From Tiamatella sp964451715 (GTDB lineage Archaea; Thermoproteota; Thermoprotei_A; Sulfolobales; Acidilobaceae), in NCBI GenBank assembly GCA_964451715.1, contig CAYVIZ010000013.1, forward strand, positions 1 through 25,232: DNA of 25,232 nt, in the 5' to 3' direction. The notes under the pieces are model-generated. The model was not told the origin of the DNA. It was given only the letters and a program-made list of their open reading frames with translations, and ran no database searches. Of this stretch, positions 7,383 through 15,226 are shown piece after piece. The number at the start of each line of letters is the position of its first letter. Within the stretch, counting starts at the first letter, position 1. Made by a program: the position numbers and the translations under genes.

Positions 7383-7778
7383 ATGAAGGACTATGAGCGG
7401 CCCCCGTTTGCAACAGGCTTCATAGTAGACGACTACCGGCCTCTGTTCGAGTACTGGAGGGCGGCACGTGAGAGGGGGCTGGAGGATCTGGTTGAGAAGA
7501 GTATGCCGTCAGATAGCGACATAAACTTATTGTTAGAGAAAATACGGGGAGAGAAGCTCTCTCTAGGGGATGTTATAGAAATGGCTATGGACTTGTTCAT
7601 CACTAGGATAGACTCGAAGCTTGCTTTGGAGGCTGTTAGGAGAGCCGGCTATGAGAGAATAGGGGAGAAGGATGCTCATAGGATGATTGCAAGGATTCTC
7701 GCGGGATGGCTGATAGAGCTTTTAGAGAGTAGTGGTAAACTAAGGTTTACGTCAGGTGGAAGGCCGGGGAACCAGTAG
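7383..7778 (+). CDS. Hypothetical protein, helical and charged
   Basis: A 131-residue protein I cannot assign. It starts with a Pro/aromatic segment (ERPPFATGFIVDDYRPLFEYW) and continues as charged amphipathic helices, with no cysteines, signal peptide or membrane segment. The ATG is preceded by GAGGG and a TTATACA element about 25 bases further upstream, so it appears properly expressed. Its last 27 bases overlap the end of the convergent HTH regulator gene at 7752-8138. It is divergent from the PIN-domain gene. It could be a partner of either neighbour, but nothing in the sequence shows this. Confidence 0.7.
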   Translation: MKDYERPPFATGFIVDDYRPLFEYWRAARERGLEDLVEKSMPSDSDINLLLEKIRGEKLSLGDVIEMAMDLFITRIDSKLALEAVRRAGYERIGEKDAHRMIARILAGWLIELLESSGKLRFTSGGRPGNQ

Positions 7779-8138
7779 CTTCCTTCTATCTCCCATGTAA
7801 TAGGGGCGTTTCAGGGCGAGCTTCAGATACAATTCTTCTAGCTCCTTACTCCACTCTATTGATTCGTCATACGTGTCTAGAGCACTGGATAACGCTGATG
7901 CTAGATCGTATACTATGAGTTTAGCTATCTTACTCCTAAGCCTGCCCTCCGCTATCTTTAAAGCTTTAGACATTGTTGCATCACTTGGATGCATTAATCC
8001 GGCAGCGTATTTTGATATCGCGGCTGGGGAGACGCCTAGCATTTCGGCCAGCTTCCGGTTGCCATACTCTGCTATTAGCTCCTGTATTATCCTTTTTCTG
8101 ACAGTCTTACCTAGATGGTGGGCAAAATCCGTCTTCAC
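7752..8138 (-). CDS. XRE-like helix-turn-helix transcriptional regulator
   Basis: A 128-residue protein with an HTH at about residues 27-55: NRKLAEMLGVSPAAISKYAAG, followed by HPSDATMSKALKIAE. This is the typical XRE/Cro arrangement in which the second helix contacts DNA (SPAAISKY). The C-terminal half is helical (dimerisation or effector part) and ends in a basic stretch. Translation starts at GTG. GTATAAAAC (8171-8179 on the plus strand) is a good TATA box 33-41 bases upstream, implying a very short leader. The 3' end overlaps the convergent hypothetical gene by 27 bases. Targets are unknown. Confidence 0.85.
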   Translation of the reverse strand: MKTDFAHHLGKTVRKRIIQELIAEYGNRKLAEMLGVSPAAISKYAAGLMHPSDATMSKALKIAEGRLRSKIAKLIVYDLASALSSALDTYDESIEWSKELEELYLKLALKRPYYMGDRRKLLVPRPST

Positions 8139-8170
8139 CTTAGCGTCCCGTGGGATAGTTTAGGCTGAGG

Positions 8171-8179
8171 GTATAAAAC
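8171..8179 (-). promoter_or_regulatory. TATA box of the HTH regulator gene
   Basis: Read on the minus strand this is GTTTTATAC, centred about 37 bases before the GTG at 8138. That is the position expected for a crenarchaeal TATA box with a leader of roughly 10 bases. Confidence 0.5.
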
Positions 8180-8202
8180 GGGTTGGGGGTATGGCGTGGT
8201 TC

Positions 8203-9405
8203 TTAAATGGAGGAGAATAACTCTCCCAGTCTTCTTACGCCCTCTGTTATTTGCTCTTTTGACGGATAACTATAGTTGAGCCTCATAGTATTCCTTCCGG
8301 TTCCATCTACAAAAAACGAGTTGCCGGGCACATAGGCTACTCCCTTCTCTAGAGCCTTCATCATGTATTCCTTAGTGTCCACATCCTTGTTCAGGTAGAC
8401 GAAGACAAACATTCCTCCTACAGGTCTAGTCCACTCGCCTAGTCCACTGAAGTATCTGTCAAGCGCCTCCAGCATGATATCGCGTTTCTCCTTGTATATC
8501 CTTCTCGCCTTCTCTATGGTCTTCTCCACAACACCCCGCCTGATGGCCTCCATAGCAACATACTGGGAGAGGGTTGATGAGTGCAGGTCTATTGCCTGCT
8601 TGGCCAGCTCCATCTCCCCTATTAACTCCTTGGGACCCAGGGCAAAGCCTACCCTAAGGCCTGGAGCCAGTATCTTACTGAATGTCCCTAAGTATACTAC
8701 CCTACCATTCCTGTCGAGTGTTTTAAGGGGCTTGAAATCTATATCCTCGAATGTGAAGTAGCTATAGGGATCATCCTCTACTATTAGAAGGTCATACTGC
8801 TCGGCAAGCTCTAGGAGATGCTTCCTCCTCTCCATACTCATGGTGACGCCGCCAGGATTCTGACTGGTCGGTATAGTGTAAACGAACTTTATCCTTCTCC
8901 TCTCATCCTCACTCATACTTCTAAGAATATCCTCTAGCCTGTCAGTCTTCATCCCGTCATGGTTTATCTCGACCCCCAGGAATCTGGGCTCGTTTACCTT
9001 GAATGCGTTTATAGCGGCCAGGTAGGTAGGTTTTTCGGTTATTATTATATCATCCTTGTCTATGAGAACCCTGGAGACAAGGTCTAGAGCTTGCTGGCTT
9101 CCCGTGGTTACTATTATAGAGTCATCCCCAGTCACGGAAACCCCCTGCCTCTCAAGCCAGGAGGCTAGGGTTTTCCTGAACAGGGTCACGCCGGACGTGG
9201 GCGCGTATTGCAGGGCTTGGACTCCATAAGTCTCTATAACATATCTAGCTATCTCCCCCATTTCGTTTACTGGGAAAGTTTGAGGATCCGGTAGGCCTCC
9301 GGCAAAGCTTATTACGTCACGGCCCTCAGCGAGTTTAAGTAGCTCACGTATCTCGGAGGCTTTCATAAACCTTGTCCTATAAGAAAATAGTTTTTGGTAG
9401 TCCAT
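8203..9405 (-). CDS. PLP-dependent aminotransferase, LysN/2-aminoadipate aminotransferase-like (class I/II)
   Basis: A 400-residue fold-type I aminotransferase. The N-terminal SEIRELLKLAEGRDVISFAGGLPDP is characteristic of the LysN/ARO8-like subgroup. PLP-site motifs are QYAPTSG near residue 67, TIPTSQNPGG (Asn183), IVEDDPYSYF (Asp211) and GTFSKILAPGLRVGF, where Lys244 should form the Schiff base with PLP. A C-terminal Arg in NTMRLNYSYP should bind the substrate carboxylate. The family transfers amino groups between 2-oxoglutarate and 2-aminoadipate, aromatic or branched-chain amino acids. The exact substrate cannot be settled without neighbouring lysine-biosynthesis genes, which are absent here. 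GAGGTG seven bases before the ATG supports the start. Paired direct repeats lie in the promoter region. Confidence 0.9.
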   Translation of the reverse strand: MDYQKLFSYRTRFMKASEIRELLKLAEGRDVISFAGGLPDPQTFPVNEMGEIARYVIETYGVQALQYAPTSGVTLFRKTLASWLERQGVSVTGDDSIIVTTGSQQALDLVSRVLIDKDDIIITEKPTYLAAINAFKVNEPRFLGVEINHDGMKTDRLEDILRSMSEDERRRIKFVYTIPTSQNPGGVTMSMERRKHLLELAEQYDLLIVEDDPYSYFTFEDIDFKPLKTLDRNGRVVYLGTFSKILAPGLRVGFALGPKELIGEMELAKQAIDLHSSTLSQYVAMEAIRRGVVEKTIEKARRIYKEKRDIMLEALDRYFSGLGEWTRPVGGMFVFVYLNKDVDTKEYMMKALEKGVAYVPGNSFFVDGTGRNTMRLNYSYPSKEQITEGVRRLGELFSSI

Positions 9406-9443
9406 AACTTTACACCTCGAGGAGCTTTACGCCTCCAAGTATC

Positions 9444-9473
9444 TCTAAAAACTGTATTGCCTATCTAAAAACT
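9444..9473. repeat. Two 10-bp direct repeats in the aminotransferase promoter
   Basis: TCTAAAAACT occurs at 9444-9453 and again at 9464-9473, exactly 20 bases apart (about two DNA turns). On the coding (minus) strand they read AGTTTTTAGA. The copy nearer the gene is 39-48 bases before the ATG and may be the TATA box. The other may be a duplicate promoter element or a regulator half-site. Confidence 0.45.
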
Positions 9474-9534
9474 ATAATGAACCCCGAGGTTTCTCCTTAA
9501 AAGTAATACATAAAGGGTAAAACGTGGGCAGATA

Positions 9535-9972
9535 TCACCGTATAACGAAGACTGAGACAACAGAGTTGGCTATTAGAGACAAGGGCTTGCTTCCTATTGT
9601 TACATCCTCGCTAACCGAGCGTCCACGGGCACCTATTATGACAAGATCATAGCTGCCGTTAGTCGCCTCCTCGACTAGTGAAGTCGCGGTGGCTTTTTCG
9701 CGTGGATCTATTTCCTCGTGTTTAAAGGTTACTCTTATATCTAGGTCGCCTATACGCTTCTTAGCCTTCCCCAGAACCTCCTGAGAATCATCCTGGCCTC
9801 TGTAGGTTACATAGTATACTACTATGTGTGACCCGTATCTAACTGCAAAGTCGACTGCAACGTCCAGGGCTCTAAGACTGTTTTCAGACCCGTCGATAGG
9901 TACTAGTATCTTCCTGAACAAGTAGCTGACTTCATATGTGGGAGTTGTGAAACGTTTTGAACTCAAATCCAT
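9535..9972 (-). CDS. Universal stress protein (UspA family), ATP-binding type
   Basis: A 145-residue single Usp domain. After a variable N-terminal extension of about 18 residues, the domain opens with FRKILVPIDGSENSLRALDVA, where the Asp contacts nucleotide. Near the C terminus the ATP-binding signature G-x2-G-x9-G-(S/T) is intact (GARG, nine residues, then GS), followed by SLIANSVVSVFVIR. This predicts an ATP-binding Usp rather than the non-binding UspA type. The ATG at 9972 is preceded by GAGGTGATG. The gene begins only 12 bases after the GAPDH stop, so it is probably the third gene of the pgk-gap operon, linking glycolytic capacity with a stress or energy sensor. The physiological role is inferred. 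Confidence 0.93.
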   Translation of the reverse strand: MDLSSKRFTTPTYEVSYLFRKILVPIDGSENSLRALDVAVDFAVRYGSHIVVYYVTYRGQDDSQEVLGKAKKRIGDLDIRVTFKHEEIDPREKATATSLVEEATNGSYDLVIIGARGRSVSEDVTIGSKPLSLIANSVVSVFVIR

Positions 9973-9984
9973 ACATCACCTCGT

Positions 9985-11010
9985 CTAGAACAACTTATAT
10001 GTGAGGCCCAGGTTTTTATCTGTCTTCTCAAGCGTATCCCTCCAGCTGTCGGCCAGGTTCATTAAGGCCCTCACAGCATCAACGTTCTCGGGAACCACTA
10101 TGGACTCTTGGTGTACTGCTTGGAAAAGCATTACTTCCCTACTGTTTACTGTAACACTCTCCTCGAATACTACTAGTTCAGGTATATCGTTCCTATACCT
10201 TAGATCGCGAGCCGCCTCTATAAGTTCTGCAGTACTCTTGATTCCCAGTGACTCAGTGCTGACTACTATTATCCTTGGCGCCTCATCCAATACACGTAGC
10301 ACTTCCTCCCGCGTGGTATCATGCTCGAGTTCCAGTAGGACACTATGCACGTGCATCAGTGTTGTAGGCACGGCTACAGCAGATGTCATTATATCGAGGT
10401 CAGGTATAACTGTCTTAACATCCTCGCCATGATGGCTGGGAAGCGTGGGCGGATTCAAGACTATAGCGTTTATAGGCCCCTTCTTGACTTCCCGGGGATC
10501 AGCTCCCCTCCTTATGAGGGTAGCTCTAACCCTCTTAACACCGAATTCCCTATTCAGAGTACATATAAGTCTTAAAAGACCGGTAGTGTTGCAGGAAACC
10601 ACCCTCAGGCTCTTCAACCCCCTCGTTTCATCGTAGTTGCACAGAGTGGAGAAGGAGGCATCCGCTACGCCGGGCTTCTCGCCTCCCTGGAAAACCTGTT
10701 TTACCCCGTATTTCTCGTAGAGAGGCTTCATGGAAACCCCTTGCTTGCCGGGCAAAGCGTCTATAACCACATCACTCTTCTCTAGCATTTCATCTATTGT
10801 CCCAGCTATCTTTACCCCCGCATTTTCAAATGCTTCTACCCTGTCTTCGGGCACGTAAAGATCGTATCCCTTCGAAACAGCTAGTAGAGCCCCATAGTCG
10901 GGTTTGGTTTTACTTACACCTACAAGCATCATATCGTCCTGCCTTGATATGGCGTCTGCCACACGTTTACCTATGGTGCCATAACCGTTAACTGAGACCC
11001 TCACACTCAT
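9985..11010 (-). CDS. gap: Glyceraldehyde-3-phosphate dehydrogenase, archaeal type II, phosphorylating
   Basis: From the ATG at 11010 the product is 341 residues, the usual size for archaeal type II GAPDH. The N terminus VRVSVNGYGTIGKRVADAI is the dinucleotide-binding glycine motif. RVVSCNTTGLLR contains the catalytic Cys140, and MHVHSVLLE carries the conserved histidines. The enzyme converts glyceraldehyde 3-phosphate to 1,3-bisphosphoglycerate, or the reverse in gluconeogenesis, which is often its main direction in hyperthermophilic archaea. I prefer this start to the GTG three codons earlier because the ATG forms a TAATG overlap with the pgk stop and has GGTGGGAG directly upstream inside pgk. 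The order pgk-gap-usp suggests one translationally coupled operon. Confidence 0.96.
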   Translation of the reverse strand: MSVRVSVNGYGTIGKRVADAISRQDDMMLVGVSKTKPDYGALLAVSKGYDLYVPEDRVEAFENAGVKIAGTIDEMLEKSDVVIDALPGKQGVSMKPLYEKYGVKQVFQGGEKPGVADASFSTLCNYDETRGLKSLRVVSCNTTGLLRLICTLNREFGVKRVRATLIRRGADPREVKKGPINAIVLNPPTLPSHHGEDVKTVIPDLDIMTSAVAVPTTLMHVHSVLLELEHDTTREEVLRVLDEAPRIIVVSTESLGIKSTAELIEAARDLRYRNDIPELVVFEESVTVNSREVMLFQAVHQESIVVPENVDAVRALMNLADSWRDTLEKTDKNLGLTYKLF

Positions 11011-12260
11011 TACTCCCACCCCAAGAACTTGCGGGCCGACATGTTCAAAGCCTCGAAAGCAGGGAGAGGCTCACCTGAAAGGAAAAGCAGGAGTGCACCG
11101 CCTCCTGTCGACATGTGGCCCACCCTATTTACCAGTTCCTTATTGTCTAGCTCCTTAAAAATGGCGTTAAAGTGCCCGCCGCCGAATATTGTGAACGCAC
11201 CGCTCGACAACGCGTTTTCGACTAGTCTGAGAGTACCCTCTTTGAACCGTTTATCCTCTATGACTCCCGCCGGGCCTCTCATAACTATTATGCTGGCCTC
11301 CTGGAAGAACTCTGAGTACATGCGTATAGTTTGTGGGCCAATGTCTTTGGCGGGTCCATCTAGGTTGCCTAGCCCTCTAACGGCTACCTCCCCACTAGGA
11401 GTCTCTACTTTGAAATCAATAGGAGTCTCTATAGGAGCTCCTCTCAACAAGAGCCGTCTAGCCCTAGGCACTAGTGGGAGTATACCCTTCTTCTCTAAGA
11501 GAGACTTCTGCTGCTTCCCTATATCTATCCCCTTAGCAACCATGAAAAGAAACGCGACAAGACCAGTAGTAAGAATCCTATCAGCCACCTTGTTAGCCAC
11601 TAGGTGCTCTATTATCCTAAGAGTATCATGTACCTTTGCTCCTCCCAAGACAAATATCTTGGGCTCTAGTTCAGGATTGAACACCTTGGAGAGCGCATCC
11701 ACCTCCTTCTCCATAAGACGCCCCATCGCCGAGGGTATCACGAGCGGGAAACCCACTATGCTAGGCTGGCTTCTATGCGCGGTTGCAAATGCATCGTTTA
11801 CATAATAGTCAAACAGCTCTGACAGCATACGGACGAAAATACTAGTAGCATGCTTCTCGGGCACCATTTCTATCGTTTCCTCGGAGAGGAGCCTCGTGTT
11901 CTCCAATAATAGAATCTCGCCCGGCTGTAGCTTCTCTATGGAGTCACGCGCAGCGGGGCCTATAATATCGTCTATATACTTGATATCAAGACCCACATGA
12001 TCGCTTAACACACGGGAATGCTCTTTTAAGAGAACAAAATCCGAGGAGCCGGGGCGGCCTTGATGACTCATTAATACAAGCGCGTTACCCCTTTCAACGG
12101 CAAGCTCTCTTATAGTTTCGACGTGAGACCTAAACCTGGTATCATCTAGTATTCTACCAGTCTCAGGGTCTATGGGGCTGTTTATATCGATTCTCATCAG
12201 AACCTTGCTTCCACGGGGATCTATGTCTTCTATACGGGGTATCCTGGGGATGCGTGCCAT
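11010..12260 (-). CDS. pgk: Phosphoglycerate kinase
   Basis: The 416-residue product has the full PGK motif set. The N-terminal substrate domain has VLMRIDINSP, the basic-patch motif MSHQGRPG and LLLENTRL, then YVNDAFATAHRSQPS. The nucleotide domain has FVLGGAKVHDT, an acidic hinge region and a C-terminal FTIFGGGHFNA followed by STGGGALL. It transfers phosphate between 1,3-bisphosphoglycerate and ADP in lower glycolysis/gluconeogenesis, in the cytoplasm. The ATG is preceded by GGGGGT, and an AT-rich TTATTTATA about 40 bases upstream is a likely TATA box. It shares one base with the gap start (TAATG), so the two enzymes of consecutive steps are coupled. The gene is divergent from tldD across a 160-base regulatory region. 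Confidence 0.97.
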   Translation of the reverse strand: MARIPRIPRIEDIDPRGSKVLMRIDINSPIDPETGRILDDTRFRSHVETIRELAVERGNALVLMSHQGRPGSSDFVLLKEHSRVLSDHVGLDIKYIDDIIGPAARDSIEKLQPGEILLLENTRLLSEETIEMVPEKHATSIFVRMLSELFDYYVNDAFATAHRSQPSIVGFPLVIPSAMGRLMEKEVDALSKVFNPELEPKIFVLGGAKVHDTLRIIEHLVANKVADRILTTGLVAFLFMVAKGIDIGKQQKSLLEKKGILPLVPRARRLLLRGAPIETPIDFKVETPSGEVAVRGLGNLDGPAKDIGPQTIRMYSEFFQEASIIVMRGPAGVIEDKRFKEGTLRLVENALSSGAFTIFGGGHFNAIFKELDNKELVNRVGHMSTGGGALLLFLSGEPLPAFEALNMSARKFLGWE

Positions 12261-12383
12261 TATTACCCCCAGTTGACTCGATACCTAGAGGAGGGGAATA
12301 TAAATAACGAATCACATGATCTTGTATAGTAAGAAATCGCTTAGTTTTATGCATATCAAATAAAAGCTTGAGTCCTAAATAGA

Positions 12384-12412
12384 TGCATACACAGGGTTTT
12401 TATCTGTATGCA
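12384..12412. promoter_or_regulatory. Operator-like inverted repeat around the tldD TATA box
   Basis: TGCATACA (12384-12391) and TGTATGCA (12405-12412) are perfect 8-bp inverted arms, 21 bases apart centre to centre (two helical turns). The 13-base spacer contains GTTTTTATC, a TATA-like element that would put transcription start at about 12423. A further palindrome TATGCATA lies at 12348-12355. The layout suggests a dimeric repressor blocking the promoter. No regulator gene is adjacent. Confidence 0.6.
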
Positions 12413-12422
12413 GGGTGGTTTA

Positions 12423-13817
12423 GTGTTGACCGTTGAAATCTTGGATTATATGGAGGAGGCTTTGAGCAAGTTTTCATGCGGCGACTATTTCGACCTGCGC
12501 GTGGTCTCCGAGCATGGTAGGAGCATGAGATGGGAGAATGGAAGGATAACAGTAAATAAATTCTATAGTGAGGTAGGAGCTCATGCAAGAGTATTCTATA
12601 ATGGATTCTGGGGCTCAGCTACGGCCTCGAAGATTGATGTTGAATCTCTTGTGGAGGCTCTTAAGAGAGCTTGCAGCATAGCAAAAGAGACTGCCCGCGC
12701 GTCGCGCCGTAATAATTCGCTGGCTGATATACCAGCGATAAACTCTTCTTATGAATGGCCTGTTAAGAGGGAGTTCGATGACGTAGATCTCTCTGAGAAG
12801 ATTTCGGACCTACAGGCAGTAGGCTCTATGGTAGAGTCCCGGGATTATGTAAAGAGTGCTGTTGTTAGGCTGAACGAGTGGATGGAGTATAGGTATATTG
12901 CTAGCTCTGAGGGCGTTAATGTATGGGAGTCTAAGCCCTATGCATACTTCGCTGTTATGGCGACGGGTAGGATAAATGGTAGGAATGTCACGGCGTATAA
13001 GAATATGGGTAGGATAGACGGTTATACGTTCTTTGACGAGGTTACGCATGAAGAGATTGCCGGCATGGTGCTGGACAAGCTGGAGAAGCAGGGTGCCGCA
13101 AAACCTGTAAAGCCTGGAAAATATGATACCATTGTTTCCCCGGACCTTGTCGGCACACTGATTCACGAGGCATTTGGTCATCTAGCTGAAGCGGATTTCG
13201 TTCTTACGGGAAGCGTGCTGGCAGAGTATAGGGGTAAAGAGATAGCTCCTTCTTTTATAACTGTGAAGGACGTGCCGAATGTGGATCAGGGGTTTGGTAA
13301 CATAAGGTTCGATGATGAGGGTGTGCCTGCTAGAGACGCTGTTATAGTTGATAGAGGAGTTGTAAAGGAGTTTATGACCGATAGAGAAAGAGGGGCATTA
13401 CTAGGACAGGATCCCACGGGTAACGCGAGGGCTGAGGGATACAGGGTCTCTCCTCTTATAAGGATGAGGAATACAGTACTGATGCCTGGCGACTGGAGCC
13501 TAGATGAGCTTATCGAGGATATAGAGTATGGAGTATTGCTGGGAACTCCTCTGGGAGGTGAGGCGAACCTGGATGGTACATTCCAAGTAGGCATACAAGA
13601 TGCATATGAGATAGTCAAAGGGGAGGTAGGTAATCCCATTATGGTCTCGAGTATAACCGGTAACAGTATTGAAATGCTTAGAAACGCTGTAGGTGTATCC
13701 AAGCATTTCAAGATCGACTACGGGTTCTGTGGGAAGATGCAATGGGTTCCCGTATCCTCTGGAGGGCCCTATCTTAGAGTCTCCAAGGAGGGGGCTCCTT
13801 CTATTGGAGCGGTGTAA
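12423..13817 (+). CDS. tldD: Metalloprotease TldD (catalytic subunit of TldD/TldE)
   Basis: TldD pairs with TldE to form a cytoplasmic zinc protease that cleaves small unfolded peptides. In bacteria it matures microcin B17 and degrades CcdA. The sequence contains the diagnostic HExxxH (LIHEAFGHLAEAD, about residue 248 from this start). The C-terminal FCGKMQWVPVSSGGP carries the Cys expected as a further metal ligand. ENGRITVNKF and GEANLDGTFQVGIQDAYEIVKGE are further family blocks. Length (about 464) is normal. I choose GTG at 12423 because GGTGG lies just upstream and the TATA box at about 12396-12403 would start transcription there. TTG at 12426 and ATG at 12408 are alternatives, but the ATG lies inside the operator-like repeat. 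tldE follows after 21 bases. Confidence 0.95.
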   Translation: MLTVEILDYMEEALSKFSCGDYFDLRVVSEHGRSMRWENGRITVNKFYSEVGAHARVFYNGFWGSATASKIDVESLVEALKRACSIAKETARASRRNNSLADIPAINSSYEWPVKREFDDVDLSEKISDLQAVGSMVESRDYVKSAVVRLNEWMEYRYIASSEGVNVWESKPYAYFAVMATGRINGRNVTAYKNMGRIDGYTFFDEVTHEEIAGMVLDKLEKQGAAKPVKPGKYDTIVSPDLVGTLIHEAFGHLAEADFVLTGSVLAEYRGKEIAPSFITVKDVPNVDQGFGNIRFDDEGVPARDAVIVDRGVVKEFMTDRERGALLGQDPTGNARAEGYRVSPLIRMRNTVLMPGDWSLDELIEDIEYGVLLGTPLGGEANLDGTFQVGIQDAYEIVKGEVGNPIMVSSITGNSIEMLRNAVGVSKHFKIDYGFCGKMQWVPVSSGGPYLRVSKEGAPSIGAV

Positions 13818-13838
13818 ATCGGATGAGGTGGTGTATGC

Positions 13839-15197
13839 ATGGTTCAACATCAATCTTTGAGTCTACACGATGCTGTTGACTTGGCTCTTCGACATGCATC
13901 TAGACTAGGTGTATCAGGAGTCGAGGTCTATGGAATCCAGTATAAGAGGCTTACCGTGAACGCTGCAAAGGGGGAGATTTCAAGTGTGTTGTTCAACGAT
14001 GAAGGAGGAATAGCTTTGAGACTAGATGTAGAGGGGCGTGTAGTGTTTTCATATGTGAATAGCCTTAACTTGGCTTCTATCAGGAAGCTCGTTGATGGGG
14101 CTTACAGGCAGGCTGTATCATCTCCCGTTGACCCATACTTTAAAGGCTTCTACGAGCCTAGCAGGGAATACGTGTTCCCTGATAGAATTTACTCTCCCGT
14201 TATATCCAAGCGTCTAACTGACCCGAGAGACGTTATAGACAGTGTAATTAGTGCTATACAGGAATACGAGTCGGACAAGTTCAAGGTGACGTGGCTCTAT
14301 ATGGGCCTAGGAGAGGCACGCCAAGTCATAGCTAATAGTGAGGGAGTATATGAGGAGTTCTCCTCTACCTTTGCAAGGAGTATGGTTGATACGATAGGAG
14401 TGGATGGAGTCAATAGGAGTCCCTCTATATATGAAGCTGATGGATGGAGGGACAGAATACCGGATCCTAGAATGTTACTTGAAAAAGCCAGGGAGAAGGC
14501 ATTCCGAAGCCTTAGAAGGGAGAAAATAGAGCTACCGAGAGAGTATAGAATAATCCTTACACCAGAAGCCTTCACAGAACTGTTTAACTATACATTCGGA
14601 GAGGCCTTGCTGGGCATAAGCTATGTAAACAGGTCGTCACCATTCACGGATAAGGTGGGAGAATCTATAGCGCCGGAATGCTTAACAGTTATTGATAACC
14701 CCCACGAACCAGGTAAGCTCGGCAGCACACCGTTCGACGGGGAAGGAGCTCCTACCTATCCTAAAAAGGTCATCGATAAGGGTGTTCTGAAGACGTTTCT
14801 ATTCGACAACTACTATGCAAAGATAGCAGGCTTCGAGTCCACGGGGAATGCTTCCAGATCCAGCTATACATCTCCTCCAGGGATAGCTTGGAGCAATCTC
14901 GTCATAGAACCAGGTGACGTAAAACTGGATGAGATTCTCGAGGACGGCAACGTCATTTATGTGGAGAGGATACAGGGTGTTTTCAATGCAAAGTTCCAGA
15001 CGGGGGATTATGGAGGAGCAGGGACTCCGGCATGGCTATATCTTAGAGGCGGAGAAGTAAAGCCGTTAGGCTCAATCTCAGTGTCAGGCAATATATACAG
15101 AGACATAGAGACTTGTATGCTCACTAGAGAGGTCGAGGATAAAGGTTCTTTCAGGGCTCCCTATGCATTGATTACCGCTAAAGTACACACAATCTAG
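13839..15197 (+). CDS. tldE: TldE/PmbA, non-catalytic partner of TldD
   Basis: The 452-residue protein belongs to the same fold family as TldD but lacks the HExxxH. The corresponding segment reads FTELFNYTFGEALLGI, as expected for the TldE/PmbA subunit that completes the heterodimeric chamber. Shared blocks are visible: VNAAKGEISSVLFNDEGG, the region around PFDGEGAPTYPKKVIDKGVLKTFLF, and GNIYRDIETCMLTREVED near the end. The ATG is preceded by GAGGTGGTG. It lies 21 bases after tldD, giving a tldD-tldE operon. Its likely function is substrate gating or structural support of peptide degradation. Substrates in archaea are unknown. Confidence 0.93.
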   Translation: MVQHQSLSLHDAVDLALRHASRLGVSGVEVYGIQYKRLTVNAAKGEISSVLFNDEGGIALRLDVEGRVVFSYVNSLNLASIRKLVDGAYRQAVSSPVDPYFKGFYEPSREYVFPDRIYSPVISKRLTDPRDVIDSVISAIQEYESDKFKVTWLYMGLGEARQVIANSEGVYEEFSSTFARSMVDTIGVDGVNRSPSIYEADGWRDRIPDPRMLLEKAREKAFRSLRREKIELPREYRIILTPEAFTELFNYTFGEALLGISYVNRSSPFTDKVGESIAPECLTVIDNPHEPGKLGSTPFDGEGAPTYPKKVIDKGVLKTFLFDNYYAKIAGFESTGNASRSSYTSPPGIAWSNLVIEPGDVKLDEILEDGNVIYVERIQGVFNAKFQTGDYGGAGTPAWLYLRGGEVKPLGSISVSGNIYRDIETCMLTREVEDKGSFRAPYALITAKVHTI

Positions 15198-15226
15198 TTT
15201 GACGCAGGTGTATTGGGTGCAGTGCC

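Noticed and set aside
11029..11805. 258-codon open frame antisense to pgk
   Set aside because: Length comes from codon bias of pgk on the other strand. It is Ser/Pro-rich, has no family motif and ends inside pgk.
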